Positions 25,889 through 34,231 of a stretch of DNA of 64,000 nt are shown one piece after another. A model generated the notes under the pieces. It saw nothing but the letters and a program-made list of their open reading frames with translations. It had not been told where the DNA came from and did not search any database. Position 1 is the stretch's first letter. Every line of letters starts with the position of its first letter. Source of the DNA: Ohtaekwangia koreensis (GTDB lineage: Bacteria > Bacteroidota > Bacteroidia > Cytophagales > Cyclobacteriaceae). The translations under genes and the position numbers were made by a program. The stretch covers positions 2,813,331 through 2,877,330 of the forward strand of contig NZ_FUZU01000001.1 in NCBI RefSeq assembly GCF_900167975.1. Reading direction: 5' to 3'.

Positions 25889-26998
25889 CTAGTGTTCCAT
25901 CTGGAGTGAGCCTTGCTTTACCATGTCTTTCAGTTTAAATTTTATTTTACCCATCGTTGCGGCATTGGCATTGGATAGCTTACCGCTTTCAATTGCCTGC
26001 ATCAGATCGTTTACCTGCTGTTGATATTGCGAGTCTTTGGAGTGATTTTGGAGAAATGTATTGATGTCATCCACTGTATTCACACTGTCGATCGCCAGGG
26101 TATTTCTGAATACACCGCTAAACCGTTCCTGCTCCAGGTTTAGGTTGCGTTCTTTATTGCAAGTGGCTACTATATCTTCGAGCAGTTTGGTTGACTCGTG
26201 TATCAGGTCGTTAAATGATTCATTTGAGTTGAATTCATCCTGTATCGGGAAAAACGATTTTCTGAAGAATGGATGTTGTTCCGCCTCCTTTACAAATTTC
26301 TCCAGTATATCAATTTTTCGAAGCGGATGTAGCCCGAGCGTAATATGAATCGATGGAGAGTCGGTTGTATAGGCATCGTGTACTACTCCGCACGGCACGT
26401 AGAGAATATCATTCGCTTGCAGGTTTATAGCATGGGTAGGTCCGGATTTATACCTTTCCTTGTCAGCATTGGTAAGCATTATGCTTTTGGTAGGCGACTC
26501 GTAGGGTATATCATACAGGTTCCAAACCTTGCTGCCATATACCTGCAGTACGAAAACTTCGTGTGGATCTACATGCGGATCAAAGCCTTTCGAGTTAGCA
26601 GGCGTTATGTATATATTGGTGTGTACACGCATACCCAATTCGCGACTGATATCTTCAAGAAGTCTATCAAGCTTTGGAAAGTATAGATTGGGAGATTGAA
26701 GAACGATGGTGTTCCCCTTGTTGAACAGGTCCAGTATTTTTCCGCGATCGAGTGTTTGCATCACCGATATGGAACTGGCAGTATATAAATCGCGATTTAG
26801 TTCAGCACCTCCACCTACCATACGCAGGAACGGATAGATCAGAATTTCGGAATCAAGCAGATCACCTATTTCGTCCATGGTGATCAGATTGTTCACATAT
26901 GTATCATTTTTGGACAGGAACAACGGAACCTTGCACCAGTTATTCGTGAGAAATTCGTTCACGGAAATTGGATTGAGAATGGATTCAAGTGTTTTCAT
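25889..26998 (-). CDS. JmjC/cupin-type Fe(II)/2-oxoglutarate oxygenase
   Basis: 369 residues. The jelly-roll core carries the metal triad His142-x-Asp144 in FDPHVDPHEVFVLQVYGSKV and the distal His207 in ILYVPCGVVHDAYTTD, followed by the typical SIHITLGLHP strand; the C-terminal ~130 residues are helical, as in ribosomal-oxygenase (YcfD-like) proteins. Members hydroxylate side chains (Arg, His, Asp, Asn) of proteins or act on peptides in RiPP pathways. The gene overlaps the thioredoxin-like gene upstream by 4 bp and lies four genes below the small Cys-rich peptide; I infer that the peptide is its substrate. An unrelated ribosomal target remains possible. Confidence 0.88.
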   Translation of the reverse strand: MKTLESILNPISVNEFLTNNWCKVPLFLSKNDTYVNNLITMDEIGDLLDSEILIYPFLRMVGGGAELNRDLYTASSISVMQTLDRGKILDLFNKGNTIVLQSPNLYFPKLDRLLEDISRELGMRVHTNIYITPANSKGFDPHVDPHEVFVLQVYGSKVWNLYDIPYESPTKSIMLTNADKERYKSGPTHAINLQANDILYVPCGVVHDAYTTDSPSIHITLGLHPLRKIDILEKFVKEAEQHPFFRKSFFPIQDEFNSNESFNDLIHESTKLLEDIVATCNKERNLNLEQERFSGVFRNTLAIDSVNTVDDINTFLQNHSKDSQYQQQVNDLMQAIESGKLSNANAATMGKIKFKLKDMVKQGSLQMEH

Positions 26999-27498
26999 AA
27001 GTTGGCTATTTTGTCTAAGTCTTCATATATATCGGGAGTATCAGCGCTGGCTTCCTTTTCAGAAATAACCTGGCCGTTTTGGAGTAGTAGTAGTTTGGGA
27101 TATTGCTTCAGGTAATTCCAGTCAATTACTTTGTCAGTGTCTATATAAACGTCTGGATTCGAGGCAGCTTTTTCTCCGAGGCGAAGCTTCGCAGACTTCA
27201 ATGAGTCGTGTCCGGTAATAATGAAAAGTATATTTTTCTTCCTGCCTTCATCATAGTTCACGATCAGGTAGTTTTCTGCGGTAGATATACAGCCCGTACA
27301 TCCATAGAACGGAATCAGAAAAATGGCTTTGTACCTAGTTAAGTCTTTTTTTGAGATCCGGGATATCTCGCTCGTAAACTGCTGGTATCCCGATCGCCCA
27401 GATCCGGATTGGCAACTCGTAAAGAATATGATTATCCATAACAACATTGCCGGTATGCATTTATCGGGATATCGTACGGTGACTATATAGTTATTCAT
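26995..27498 (-). CDS. Thioredoxin-like lipoprotein with CxxC
   Basis: 167 residues. The signal region MLLWIIIFFTSC gives a lipobox with Cys29. The mature domain has a thioredoxin-like order of elements: AIFLIPFYGCTGCIST with C67-T-G-C70 as the active-site pair, NILFIITGHDSLK, a DVYIDTDKV strand, and PKLLLLQNGQVISEKEA near the end. It would be a periplasm-facing, membrane-anchored thiol protein. It overlaps the DUF4221 gene upstream by 8 bp and the JmjC gene downstream by 4 bp. With a four-Cys secreted peptide in the same operon, a role in forming or checking its disulfides is a natural guess. Confidence 0.75.
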   Translation of the reverse strand: MNNYIVTVRYPDKCIPAMLLWIIIFFTSCQSGSGRSGYQQFTSEISRISKKDLTRYKAIFLIPFYGCTGCISTAENYLIVNYDEGRKKNILFIITGHDSLKSAKLRLGEKAASNPDVYIDTDKVIDWNYLKQYPKLLLLQNGQVISEKEASADTPDIYEDLDKIANL

Positions 27499-28675
27499 AG
27501 TTGTTTATGTGTTCAGGTAGAAAACAGTCATATACCAGGAATTCATCGTTGTGAGCGTCTTTTCGCTTTATGAAAAAACCGGCTTCTGAAACGAAGAAAT
27601 TATTGATACTATATCGATCCACAGGAAGAACAATTTCTCCGACTCTTTTAAAGCGGTCTGTTAAAAGTATAACAGAATTCTGCTTTTGTCCGGAGGCAGC
27701 AGGGAAGTCCGTAAAGCGGTAATACATCTTTCGAAAAGGATCATATACTATATTCAGGTATGCAAAGCTCTGTGCATAGCGCTGCTCTATTTCACCCTTG
27801 TGAAAGTCTACCAGCATCGGGTGAAAATCGAATGATTCAAGTGGTGAAAAGAAGGTGCTGGGAGCAACCGTCAGGTGTATCTTCTTCGTACGCGTGTTAT
27901 AGATCGTGAGCGCATGATCGGCCATAAAACTGAAGACCAATAGCCCATCCGTTGGATTAAAGCAATAAGACAACCGCTCGAAACCGGTCAGACCGCCCCA
28001 GTTGGCATGCCAATATATTTCCGGGTAGTTCACCTGGTTGGCGATTTCTCCGGTTTGCAAGTTCAGGCTTATCAGCACGTTTCGTTGCTTGTCACGGGTA
28101 TAATCTCCCAGGGCAGTAGAGGGGCCCGTAAAATATACCCGGTTGTTGGTGCGATCATATTGCATCGGGGCATACGTAGTTACAAACGGATAAACTGTAA
28201 GAAAGGAATGTTTGTCCATACCGATATCACCTTGCGCAAGTTTCCCTTTTTGCTGATGTACCAGCGTCCAGCGTGATTTCTTGTAACTATAGATCAACAT
28301 GGAGTCAGCTGCGAGCATGCAAAATCCCTGTACGCCATCTTCGGCGGAGAATCCGAGGGAGTCAAGGTGAATTACCCGCGCGATGGCGTTGTGCCCCAAA
28401 TCATAGAAGTATAGATTCCGTGAAACAAAATTTAGAAACGCCAGGTATGACTTGCCCTCGAGCGCTATATATTGCTCATGGGTAGCTACTCCCGGGCTTG
28501 TTGTACTATCTAGCGGAAGTGCGAGGGAATCGGTAACAGCAAGAACAAGCGAATCCTTTTTTTCGATAGAAGTTTTCGCAATACTGGTGGTTGAAAAATA
28601 ATATAGCGTACGGTATACACGGCCGATCAAGAGAACGAAAAATATAACTATAAGTATAGGGATCAGCTTCTTCAT
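27491..28675 (-). CDS. DUF4221-like beta-propeller protein, membrane anchored
   Basis: About 394 residues from MKKLIPILIVIFFVLLIG (start 28675); an ATG nine codons earlier at 28702 is also possible. One N-terminal helix anchors it, and the rest is a repeated beta-sheet pattern typical of the six-bladed propeller proteins of Bacteroidota annotated DUF4221 (NLYFYDLGHNAIARVIHLDS, YWHANWGGLTGFERLSYCFN, HPMLVDFHKGEIEQRYAQS, YDPFRKMYYRFTDFP). Such propellers are often encoded next to small secreted peptides in this phylum, as is the case here: the peptide gene lies less than 100 bp upstream. It may bind or present the peptide at the cell envelope. Confidence 0.75.
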   Translation of the reverse strand: MKKLIPILIVIFFVLLIGRVYRTLYYFSTTSIAKTSIEKKDSLVLAVTDSLALPLDSTTSPGVATHEQYIALEGKSYLAFLNFVSRNLYFYDLGHNAIARVIHLDSLGFSAEDGVQGFCMLAADSMLIYSYKKSRWTLVHQQKGKLAQGDIGMDKHSFLTVYPFVTTYAPMQYDRTNNRVYFTGPSTALGDYTRDKQRNVLISLNLQTGEIANQVNYPEIYWHANWGGLTGFERLSYCFNPTDGLLVFSFMADHALTIYNTRTKKIHLTVAPSTFFSPLESFDFHPMLVDFHKGEIEQRYAQSFAYLNIVYDPFRKMYYRFTDFPAASGQKQNSVILLTDRFKRVGEIVLPVDRYSINNFFVSEAGFFIKRKDAHNDEFLVYDCFLPEHINNYE

Positions 28676-28757
28676 AATTGTTCTTCTTCGTCCTCTTTTC
28701 ATCGGGCCGTTGGAATTAGTTAAACATGTTCAAATGATTCTTTACAATGCTGGGATG

Positions 28758-28964
28758 TCAGACGCAATCATCCCAGAAATCGATAGCCACTACGCAGTAA
28801 GCTTCATTTGATCCGCTTATTCTGTCGCAGTCGTTCTGATCTCCTTCCGGACAAGCACTGCTGGAGATCTGAGGGATCGCCATTGACAACGATGCAACTG
28901 CCAGGCTTAATCCTACTTGTGCTTTTGGATCGCGCACAACTTTCATCAATTTTTCCTTTTCCAT
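28758..28964 (-). CDS. Small Cys-rich precursor-like peptide (putative modified, secreted peptide)
   Basis: 68 residues. A charged start (MEKEKLMKVVRDPKAQ) is followed by a hydrophobic stretch VGLSLAVASLSMAIPQI and a small-residue site SSSA that would suit signal peptidase I cleavage after Ala37. The remaining 31 residues are strongly acidic and contain four cysteines (38, 46, 57, 67), a single tyrosine (Tyr56, in GSNEAYC) and several Asp/Asn. Four Cys suggest two disulfides; the lone Tyr in an acidic setting is a credible sulfation site; Asp/Asn could be hydroxylated. Neighbours encode a sulfotransferase, a JmjC oxygenase, a thiol lipoprotein and a signal peptidase. It is not a known family to me, and coding status rests on codon pattern, position and leader-core layout. 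Confidence 0.7.
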   Translation of the reverse strand: MEKEKLMKVVRDPKAQVGLSLAVASLSMAIPQISSSACPEGDQNDCDRISGSNEAYCVVAIDFWDDCV

Positions 28965-29011
28965 AATTTTAAGGTTTTGTTTGAAAAAATGTTACACAGA
29001 ATTCTGTACTG

Positions 29012-29040
29012 CAAATATTAACAGCAACCCGCAGGAGCAA
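29012..29040 (-). promoter_or_regulatory. Candidate promoter of the peptide gene
   Basis: On the minus strand TAATATTTG (29020-29012) resembles the Bacteroidota -7 element TAnnTTTG with one deviation, and TTG at 29040-29038 stands 17 bp upstream as a -33 element. It would give a leader of about 40 nt before the peptide start. The 122-bp gap here is the largest in the operon. Confidence 0.3.
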
Positions 29041-29073
29041 CTAGTAAAAAATTACTAAAATGGAATCAGGCCT

Positions 29074-29091
29074 GATAGTATATATACTATC
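29074..29091. promoter_or_regulatory. 18-bp perfect palindrome at the sulfotransferase stop codon
   Basis: GATAGTATATATACTATC is fully self-complementary and overlaps the stop codon of the sulfotransferase gene. It could act as an operator for the downstream peptide gene or as an attenuating hairpin; there is no T-run on either side. Confidence 0.4.
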
Positions 29092-30037
29092 GGGTGAAGC
29101 ATTGTTTCAACGCATGGTAGTTTTCAAATGCATATTGTTCACAAAGCTGACGTATTATATGGCCGGCCTTCGCATGTTTAGACGCTATATCTTTGCTGAA
29201 CGGTGTGCCGTTTTTAGCATTGTTACTCATACATGCTGCTATAGCTGTGTGTGTAGTTTTCGTTACGTCCAGTTTAAAAAAGCGAAGTATATCCGGTATT
29301 GTGTCAGGAGAAATGGTCTCGTAGTTAATGGCGATAATATCTGATCGGTCTATATTTTTAACATGGTGAAGTATAATGCTGAAGAAGCTGTTAATCATTT
29401 TTACACAGTACTCCTCATTTGTAAGATGAGCAGGTAAATCAAGGTTACATTGGTTCAATATATACTTCAGCATCGGGTTGTTTCGTTGGGACAGGAACCC
29501 GCCCTGCTTTTCGAGGTTTGAGACAACTACTTCAATGGGATTTCTATACAGGAATACAATGGGAACATCTGGCCATAATTTTGTGATCCGGTCCAATACC
29601 AGGAGATTGAAGCTGGAGAACTTGATGAATACTTTCTTCTGAGTATATAAATAAGTGCTCAGTAAGCTGTTCAGCAATTTGTTCCCGCGTTGTTCCCATG
29701 CCAGATCGGTTACCGTATTACCAGTCTTAGTATAATTTACCAGCAGGCTGTTTATAGGTTGTGGTTCATTGAAGGCCAGCACATCGGCTGCTTTTTGAAT
29801 TATTCGGGTAAGGAGCGTGGAGCCACAGCGTGAGGTATGGAATATAAATCCGGATGGTTTTCCGGGGAGCTTGTCCCGTGCAGTCAATACGTCCAGTCTT
29901 GTTTCCAGGGTATATTCTTCCAACGCAGCGATCGCCGCCGAATTCATCACCGGAAGTTCTGTAAAACGCTTAATGTTCAGCCACTTTACCTTCTCGCCGG
30001 GAAGGTCGAGGTGTACAGGTATATAATGCTTTTGCAT
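29087..30037 (-). CDS. Sulfotransferase-family protein
   Basis: 316 residues, cytosolic. The 5'-phosphosulfate-binding loop is visible as FIFHTSRCGSTLLTRII (residues ~64-80), and the 3'-phosphate-binding motif as VPIVFLYRNPIEVVVSNLEK (~158-177), both in the order and spacing of PAPS-dependent sulfotransferases. These enzymes transfer sulfate from PAPS to hydroxyl groups of carbohydrates, peptides (tyrosine) or small molecules. The gene begins 25 bp after the LuxR-type regulator and is followed by the small peptide gene, whose mature part has one tyrosine among acidic residues; a tyrosylprotein role like that of RaxST is a reasonable but untested inference. No PAPS synthesis genes are in the window. 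Confidence 0.88.
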   Translation of the reverse strand: MQKHYIPVHLDLPGEKVKWLNIKRFTELPVMNSAAIAALEEYTLETRLDVLTARDKLPGKPSGFIFHTSRCGSTLLTRIIQKAADVLAFNEPQPINSLLVNYTKTGNTVTDLAWEQRGNKLLNSLLSTYLYTQKKVFIKFSSFNLLVLDRITKLWPDVPIVFLYRNPIEVVVSNLEKQGGFLSQRNNPMLKYILNQCNLDLPAHLTNEEYCVKMINSFFSIILHHVKNIDRSDIIAINYETISPDTIPDILRFFKLDVTKTTHTAIAACMSNNAKNGTPFSKDIASKHAKAGHIIRQLCEQYAFENYHALKQCFTR

Positions 30038-30062
30038 CTCTGAATGGAAGTTTTGATGGCAA

Positions 30063-30653
30063 TTAACTCACGGCAATACAGGTAGCCGCATCCCGCAATT
30101 GACTGGCGAAGTAGGGAAGCTGGCCGCATCCATCGAGACCTGCTTTTCTTGCAATATTTACTTTGTGATTTTTAACGGTGTGGTAACTTCTGCAAAGTAT
30201 ACCAGATATTTTTGTGTTCGAGTACCCGATGGACAGGAAGAACAATATTTCAATTTCGGCAATGCTGAGTTCCTGGAGACTATCGAGGATTTCAGGAAAG
30301 CGACCATCCTTGACACCTATGGATGGATAGTGGTATATAGAGAAACTATTAGCCGCAGGTTGATAGCACAATATTCCTGATAGTCCTATTCTTTTAAGGA
30401 AAGATGCAAAGGGTTTAAACCAATGATCAGATGAAATCAACACACTTGTTTTCCTGGAGAGAAAAATAACGAAATATAATAGTTCAAGAAATGGTCTTGC
30501 ATGACAGTTGAACGTTAATAAAACGAAATTGTAATCTTCATATCGAAGCGGAGTACCCAAGAATTGTTCAATGGAAGTGCTGGTCTGGATTTCAATGGAA
30601 AGAACGAGGTAACGCCTGCCATCGATCATCATGTTTTGTACGGTGTAACGCAT
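30063..30653 (-). CDS. LuxR-type helix-turn-helix regulator
   Basis: 196 residues. The C-terminal domain (~128-185) is a LuxR/NarL-type HTH: LSIAEIEILFFLSIGYSNTK, ISGILCRSYHTVKNHKVNIA, RKAGL. The N-terminal part has an alpha/beta pattern (FVLLTFNCHARPFLELLYFV, KTSVLISSDHW) that resembles a degenerate receiver or ligand-binding domain without an obvious phosphorylation site. It is the first gene of the putative peptide operon and presumably controls it. Such solo regulators often respond to a bound ligand or partner protein. Confidence 0.8.
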   Translation of the reverse strand: MRYTVQNMMIDGRRYLVLSIEIQTSTSIEQFLGTPLRYEDYNFVLLTFNCHARPFLELLYFVIFLSRKTSVLISSDHWFKPFASFLKRIGLSGILCYQPAANSFSIYHYPSIGVKDGRFPEILDSLQELSIAEIEILFFLSIGYSNTKISGILCRSYHTVKNHKVNIARKAGLDGCGQLPYFASQLRDAATCIAVS

Positions 30654-31214
30654 GGTGGATAACTTAAATTACATTTAACATTTTAAAATATACTATTGCT
30701 AACGGTAGGAGAGGACAGAGATGAAATGTGTGTGTTGGTCTGCGGGTAGTCTTTCCGTTGGACAGCGAAATCGTTCAGCTAAATTGTCCCGGATATTGGG
30801 TCGGCATAGTTACTATTTTTTTTGAAGCACCGCGCAAGGTTGATCGGATGATCGATAGATTTTTCTTCAAGCGACAAAATCCGAGTGATAAAGGGTTCAG
30901 AAATCGCTGTCATGTGAAGTGTGAAATATGTGAAGGTTTAAACACATCATACAAGTATATCCTGACAGGTATACATCTGTCGGTATATATTTACCTAATA
31001 AATCGGGTATGTGGTCTATGGTATATGTTTTAACGTATGGGAAGATAAAAGTCTTGCTACCTCAACATCTGAAAAGTATACTTCACATTTCCCAGAAGCT
31101 GTCGAGCGTGATCATGCGGGTTTAAAGAAGGAGATGAGGTCGGGGCCACTGATCTTTGTTGAAGACGGAAACATTACGGAGTTCTGTATGGATATGGGCT
31201 GATCACTTTCCCGT
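30654..31214. other. Intergenic region upstream of the peptide operon
   Basis: About 560 bp with no convincing gene. The AT-rich stretch just before 30653 should hold the operon promoter. Confidence 0.45.
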
Positions 31215-31500
31215 TTACGTTACATTTGGTTGCCAGTGCCATTCTTCTTCGAGGTATCGTGCAGGATGAGCCTGAACGCTTCGAACTGCTCGAAGTACAC
31301 CGCGCGTATACCCGAATCGTTGTATTCGAGGGATATAGCGATAACGGCAGACCTGGGACCCATTCGACAGTAAATGTCCTTGATTGTGGTGTGATAAATT
31401 AATCCAGTTAATATTCAGTCCTTCGGCAGAAAGAACCGGACTCATATACTTGCCAGAGACTGTTCAGAATTCCTGTCGTATACGTGACGACTATTCGCGT
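31215..31500 (-). pseudogene. DUF4268-like protein, frameshifted remnant
   Basis: Minus-strand pieces in different frames line up with a small Bacteroidota protein I associate with DUF4268: RQEF then an in-frame stop where Trp is expected, GKYMSPVLSAEGLNINWIN, then in a second frame YCRMGPRSAVIAISLEYNDS and GIRAVYFEQFEAFRLILHD, and finally in the first frame LEEEWHWQPNVT and a stop at 31215-31217. At least two indels and one nonsense change show decay. The family name is from memory; the reading of one broken gene is the firmer part. Confidence 0.6.
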
Positions 31501-31697
31501 GTAAACATGCGCTATAGTCAAAACAAATTGGTAGTCGCATGCCGTTGAATGAATGAAACCGAGTGCTTTTGCTAAAATCTATTTCCGTTCCCTCAAATTT
31601 CTTTCGCTTATGATCGACAAAATGCCCAGTAAAAACTTTGACTATGAATGGAGTATATTCCATTTTTTGCCGCCTTAGTTTTACTGGTTTCTAAAAC
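31501..31697. other. Short region without recognisable gene
   Basis: A 73-codon minus-strand frame runs into the pseudogene next to it but shows no family features; it may be the decayed 5' part of the same or another gene. Confidence 0.35.
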
Positions 31698-32534
31698 TTA
31701 TCTAAGAAAATCAAATGCAATCTTGTTAATAAGATCAGGTCTTTCGGCAAATACCTCATGTGTGGTATTGGGCAAAACACAATATTGACTATTCTTTATT
31801 AGCCTGTGCATTTCCTGTCCATGCTCGATTGAAATCATATCCCGGTCACCAAGAACAATCATAACCGGAATGTTTATACGCTCATAGGTGCTAGGCGGGA
31901 AATACTCTTTCGCATATACCACCCGGTTCATGTTGTCCACCAATATTTTCCAATCCTTTTTTGGGGTCAATGTATTATACCATGCAATGTCTTTCGCATT
32001 GATCGAAGCCCAGTATTCCAATGTGGGAGGTTTAACCGAATCAATCGGAAATCCTTCCGGCATGGCAAATCCTCTTATGCCGTTGTTGGCACCCACGGCA
32101 ATTACCTTTTTAATCTTGTCAGGCCGTCTTTCAGCCAGGAGAAGACTAACAATGGCACCATCACTCCATCCCATGACATAGGCGCTATCAATCTGTAGTG
32201 AGTCCATGAGCTGCGAGATAAAATCCGTTAGTAAATCATAGCTTAAACTGTCGGTCTGTTCAGACCTGCCTTGGCCAGGCGTATCCGGTGTGATAACCCG
32301 ATAGTGTTTTGAAAGGTCGGGTATACATTTGCTAAAGTCTCGTATACTTCTATTAATCCCACCGCCCGAAAGCAACAGGAGCGGAGTTCCCTGTCCATAT
32401 TCCTCATAATAAATGTCTTTGCCGTTAATGTTTATTACGCTTCCGTTATTGGAACCAAAATCAATTTTATCGGTTCCTGTATGGCAACTTGTCCAAAGGA
32501 GTGAAACGAAAATAAGTCTGATTACTATTTTCAT
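31698..32534 (-). CDS. Alpha/beta hydrolase lipoprotein
   Basis: 278 residues. The N-terminus MKIVIRLIFVSLLWTSC is a lipoprotein signal (Cys17). The fold is the classical alpha/beta hydrolase: YYEEYGQGTPLLLLSGGG with the oxyanion region, YRVITPDTPGQGRSEQT, the nucleophile elbow VMGWSDGAIVSLL (Ser), the acid in PVMIVLGDRDM (Asp) and the base in NTTHEVF (His). It is therefore a complete catalytic triad in a periplasmic or envelope-anchored enzyme. Substrate unknown; relatives include ester hydrolases and haloperoxidase-like proteins. It stands alone on the minus strand between a pseudogene and an esterase gene. Confidence 0.9.
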   Translation of the reverse strand: MKIVIRLIFVSLLWTSCHTGTDKIDFGSNNGSVININGKDIYYEEYGQGTPLLLLSGGGINRSIRDFSKCIPDLSKHYRVITPDTPGQGRSEQTDSLSYDLLTDFISQLMDSLQIDSAYVMGWSDGAIVSLLLAERRPDKIKKVIAVGANNGIRGFAMPEGFPIDSVKPPTLEYWASINAKDIAWYNTLTPKKDWKILVDNMNRVVYAKEYFPPSTYERINIPVMIVLGDRDMISIEHGQEMHRLIKNSQYCVLPNTTHEVFAERPDLINKIAFDFLR

Positions 32535-32783
32535 GGCTCTGATAGTTTGTGCTTAAATGTGTCAGTCATGTTTATATATACCAACGCGCTATACATTGGC
32601 TGGATTGTAAGAAAAGTCAAGCGAATGGAACATTGCCTGAATAAAGATATAAATCCAAAATCAGATATTTTACAAAAAGCATGTCCGGCAGGACTAAGCA
32701 GCTTATCGCTGGGCTTAAGAACAAATGGTTATCACACAAGACATGAAAGTATACTTTAAATGATCACAGGCTCGATCGCAAGC

Positions 32784-33707
32784 TCATCTGAATAACAGTT
32801 GGGAGAAAACATACAGATCATTTCTCCATACATTAAATTCATGTGCACCAGGCTCGGTATAAAATATATGAGGGACGTTCTTGGCCTTTAGAAAATCATG
32901 CGTTCGTTGACTGACCCATAGCAGATAGTCATCAACACCACACGATATCCATATCAATTTCATGTTCCTTATTTTATGAAGATCCGGCACTAACACTTCC
33001 GGTACTCGTGTATTGGGTGCCGGGGCAAACCCGCCAACATAAGCGAATGTACCGGGATTGCCCAACCCGAAATTCAATGCCTGTCCTCCTCCCATGGACA
33101 GCCCGGCAATTGCCCTGAAGCGGCGGTCTTTATATACCGGGTAACTTTTTTCTACCTGCGGGATGAGATCATCGAGCAGGTCACGTTCGAAAGTGGCAAA
33201 AGCCTTCACCTTAGCGCTGTCAAAGAAGTCCCCTATAGGTCTGTCGTTTTTCATAGCACGACCATTGGGCATGACAACGATCATAGGCTGCAGCTTCTTT
33301 TCAGCATAGAGGTTATCGAGGATAATTTGTGGCGGAGCATTGCACGACCACTCTATATCGCTACCGGCAAGGCCATGCAAAAGATATAGGACAGGATATT
33401 TTTTATTAAGCAAAAATCCAGGAGGAGTATATACAAGCGCCCGGCGGGTAACACCTACCGTTTTGGATTGATAATATAGGGTATCAATCCTCCCATGGGG
33501 TATAGCAGCCCGCAGGGAGTCAAAGCCTTTTACAGGTGGGGTGAATACGGTCTGAGAATTTGCTTCTGCCCAAATAAGTATTGAAAAAATAATAAACACG
33601 GCACCCTTCAACACCGTGTTGTGGCTATAGCAAGTGCTATACTTTGAAGTAGCAACAGGACAGGAGGTCATAGAATTGATCAGGTATTCTGTTTTTAGTC
33701 TGCTCAT
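32784..33707 (-). CDS. Secreted esterase of the EstD/Fes type (carbohydrate esterase-like)
   Basis: About 307 residues from MSRLKTEYLI (start 33707); an ATG 15 codons further upstream is less likely. A hydrophobic signal (AVFIIFSILIWAEANSQ) precedes the mature enzyme. It belongs to the esterase family with TLYYQSKTVGVTRRALVYTP, YPVLYLLHGLAGSDIEW, PMIVVMPNGRA, the nucleophile in IAGLSMGGGQALNFGL (Ser) and the catalytic His in EPGAHEFNVW. In Bacteroidota such proteins include feruloyl and acetyl xylan esterases, which would fit the xylan-type locus downstream, although this gene lies outside the operons there. Confidence 0.88.
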   Translation of the reverse strand: MSRLKTEYLINSMTSCPVATSKYSTCYSHNTVLKGAVFIIFSILIWAEANSQTVFTPPVKGFDSLRAAIPHGRIDTLYYQSKTVGVTRRALVYTPPGFLLNKKYPVLYLLHGLAGSDIEWSCNAPPQIILDNLYAEKKLQPMIVVMPNGRAMKNDRPIGDFFDSAKVKAFATFERDLLDDLIPQVEKSYPVYKDRRFRAIAGLSMGGGQALNFGLGNPGTFAYVGGFAPAPNTRVPEVLVPDLHKIRNMKLIWISCGVDDYLLWVSQRTHDFLKAKNVPHIFYTEPGAHEFNVWRNDLYVFSQLLFR

Positions 33708-34231
33708 AGTTTTTAGTCTGCCGGTATAATGAGGCGTTGTAAATAAACACAAGAAACTGCGAGTGGTGGGTTATAGATCGTATCACAAAAGGGTATGAAA
33801 GATACAGAAGTGCTTCCTGTAGAGGTTTGACACTATGTGATTTTTCAACAACGTTTTTTTTACGTTGCTGGCCAGAGCGTATACATGAGTACAACCCTCT
33901 CCAGTCGATATATAAATTTCCAGAAGGCAAATTTATATACATCTATAAAGTGCGAAATGATTCGCGCGAAATTATAGTGTAAAGCAGCAGAGAGCAAGAG
34001 GTGTCTTTTTCAATTGACATGGATGTGTAAAATCTTTCGCTGGGGATTATTGGAAGTTTTTTTAGCCTGCCTTGTAAACCTTTATCACATGCCTGAAAGC
34101 ATCACGAACGTTGCAGCGCTTGTAATTTTCTTTTGCTCATGGCCATAGTTACCTGCTTCTAGCGGTCACGCAAGATGAAGTAGGATCTGAAACTTTGATA
34201 CTGTAGGACCTACTAATTTTTACAAGCAAAG
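33708..34231. other. Intergenic region with regulatory motif copy
   Basis: No gene. It separates the divergent esterase and symporter genes and contains one copy of the shared element GATTATTGGAAGTTT at 34045-34059. Confidence 0.5.
34038..34060 (+). promoter_or_regulatory. Shared regulon motif, copy 1 (upstream of symporter operon)
   Basis: CGCTGGGGATTATTGG followed by AAGTTTT, about 170 bp before the symporter start. The core GATTATTGGAAGYTT recurs upstream of the GH3 operon (51133-51154, minus) and, without the first two bases, before susC at 37800-37813. Confidence 0.55.

Noticed and set aside
30728-31033. 101-codon plus-strand frame upstream of the peptide operon
   Set aside because: Composition and order of residues look random and it occupies the likely promoter region of the LuxR-type gene.
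31011-31202. 63-codon plus-strand frame
   Set aside because: No recognisable features, poor start region, and it lies next to a decayed gene on the other strand.
33637-33942. 101-codon minus-strand frame overlapping the 5' end of the esterase gene
   Set aside because: Overlaps the esterase start in another frame and has no family features.
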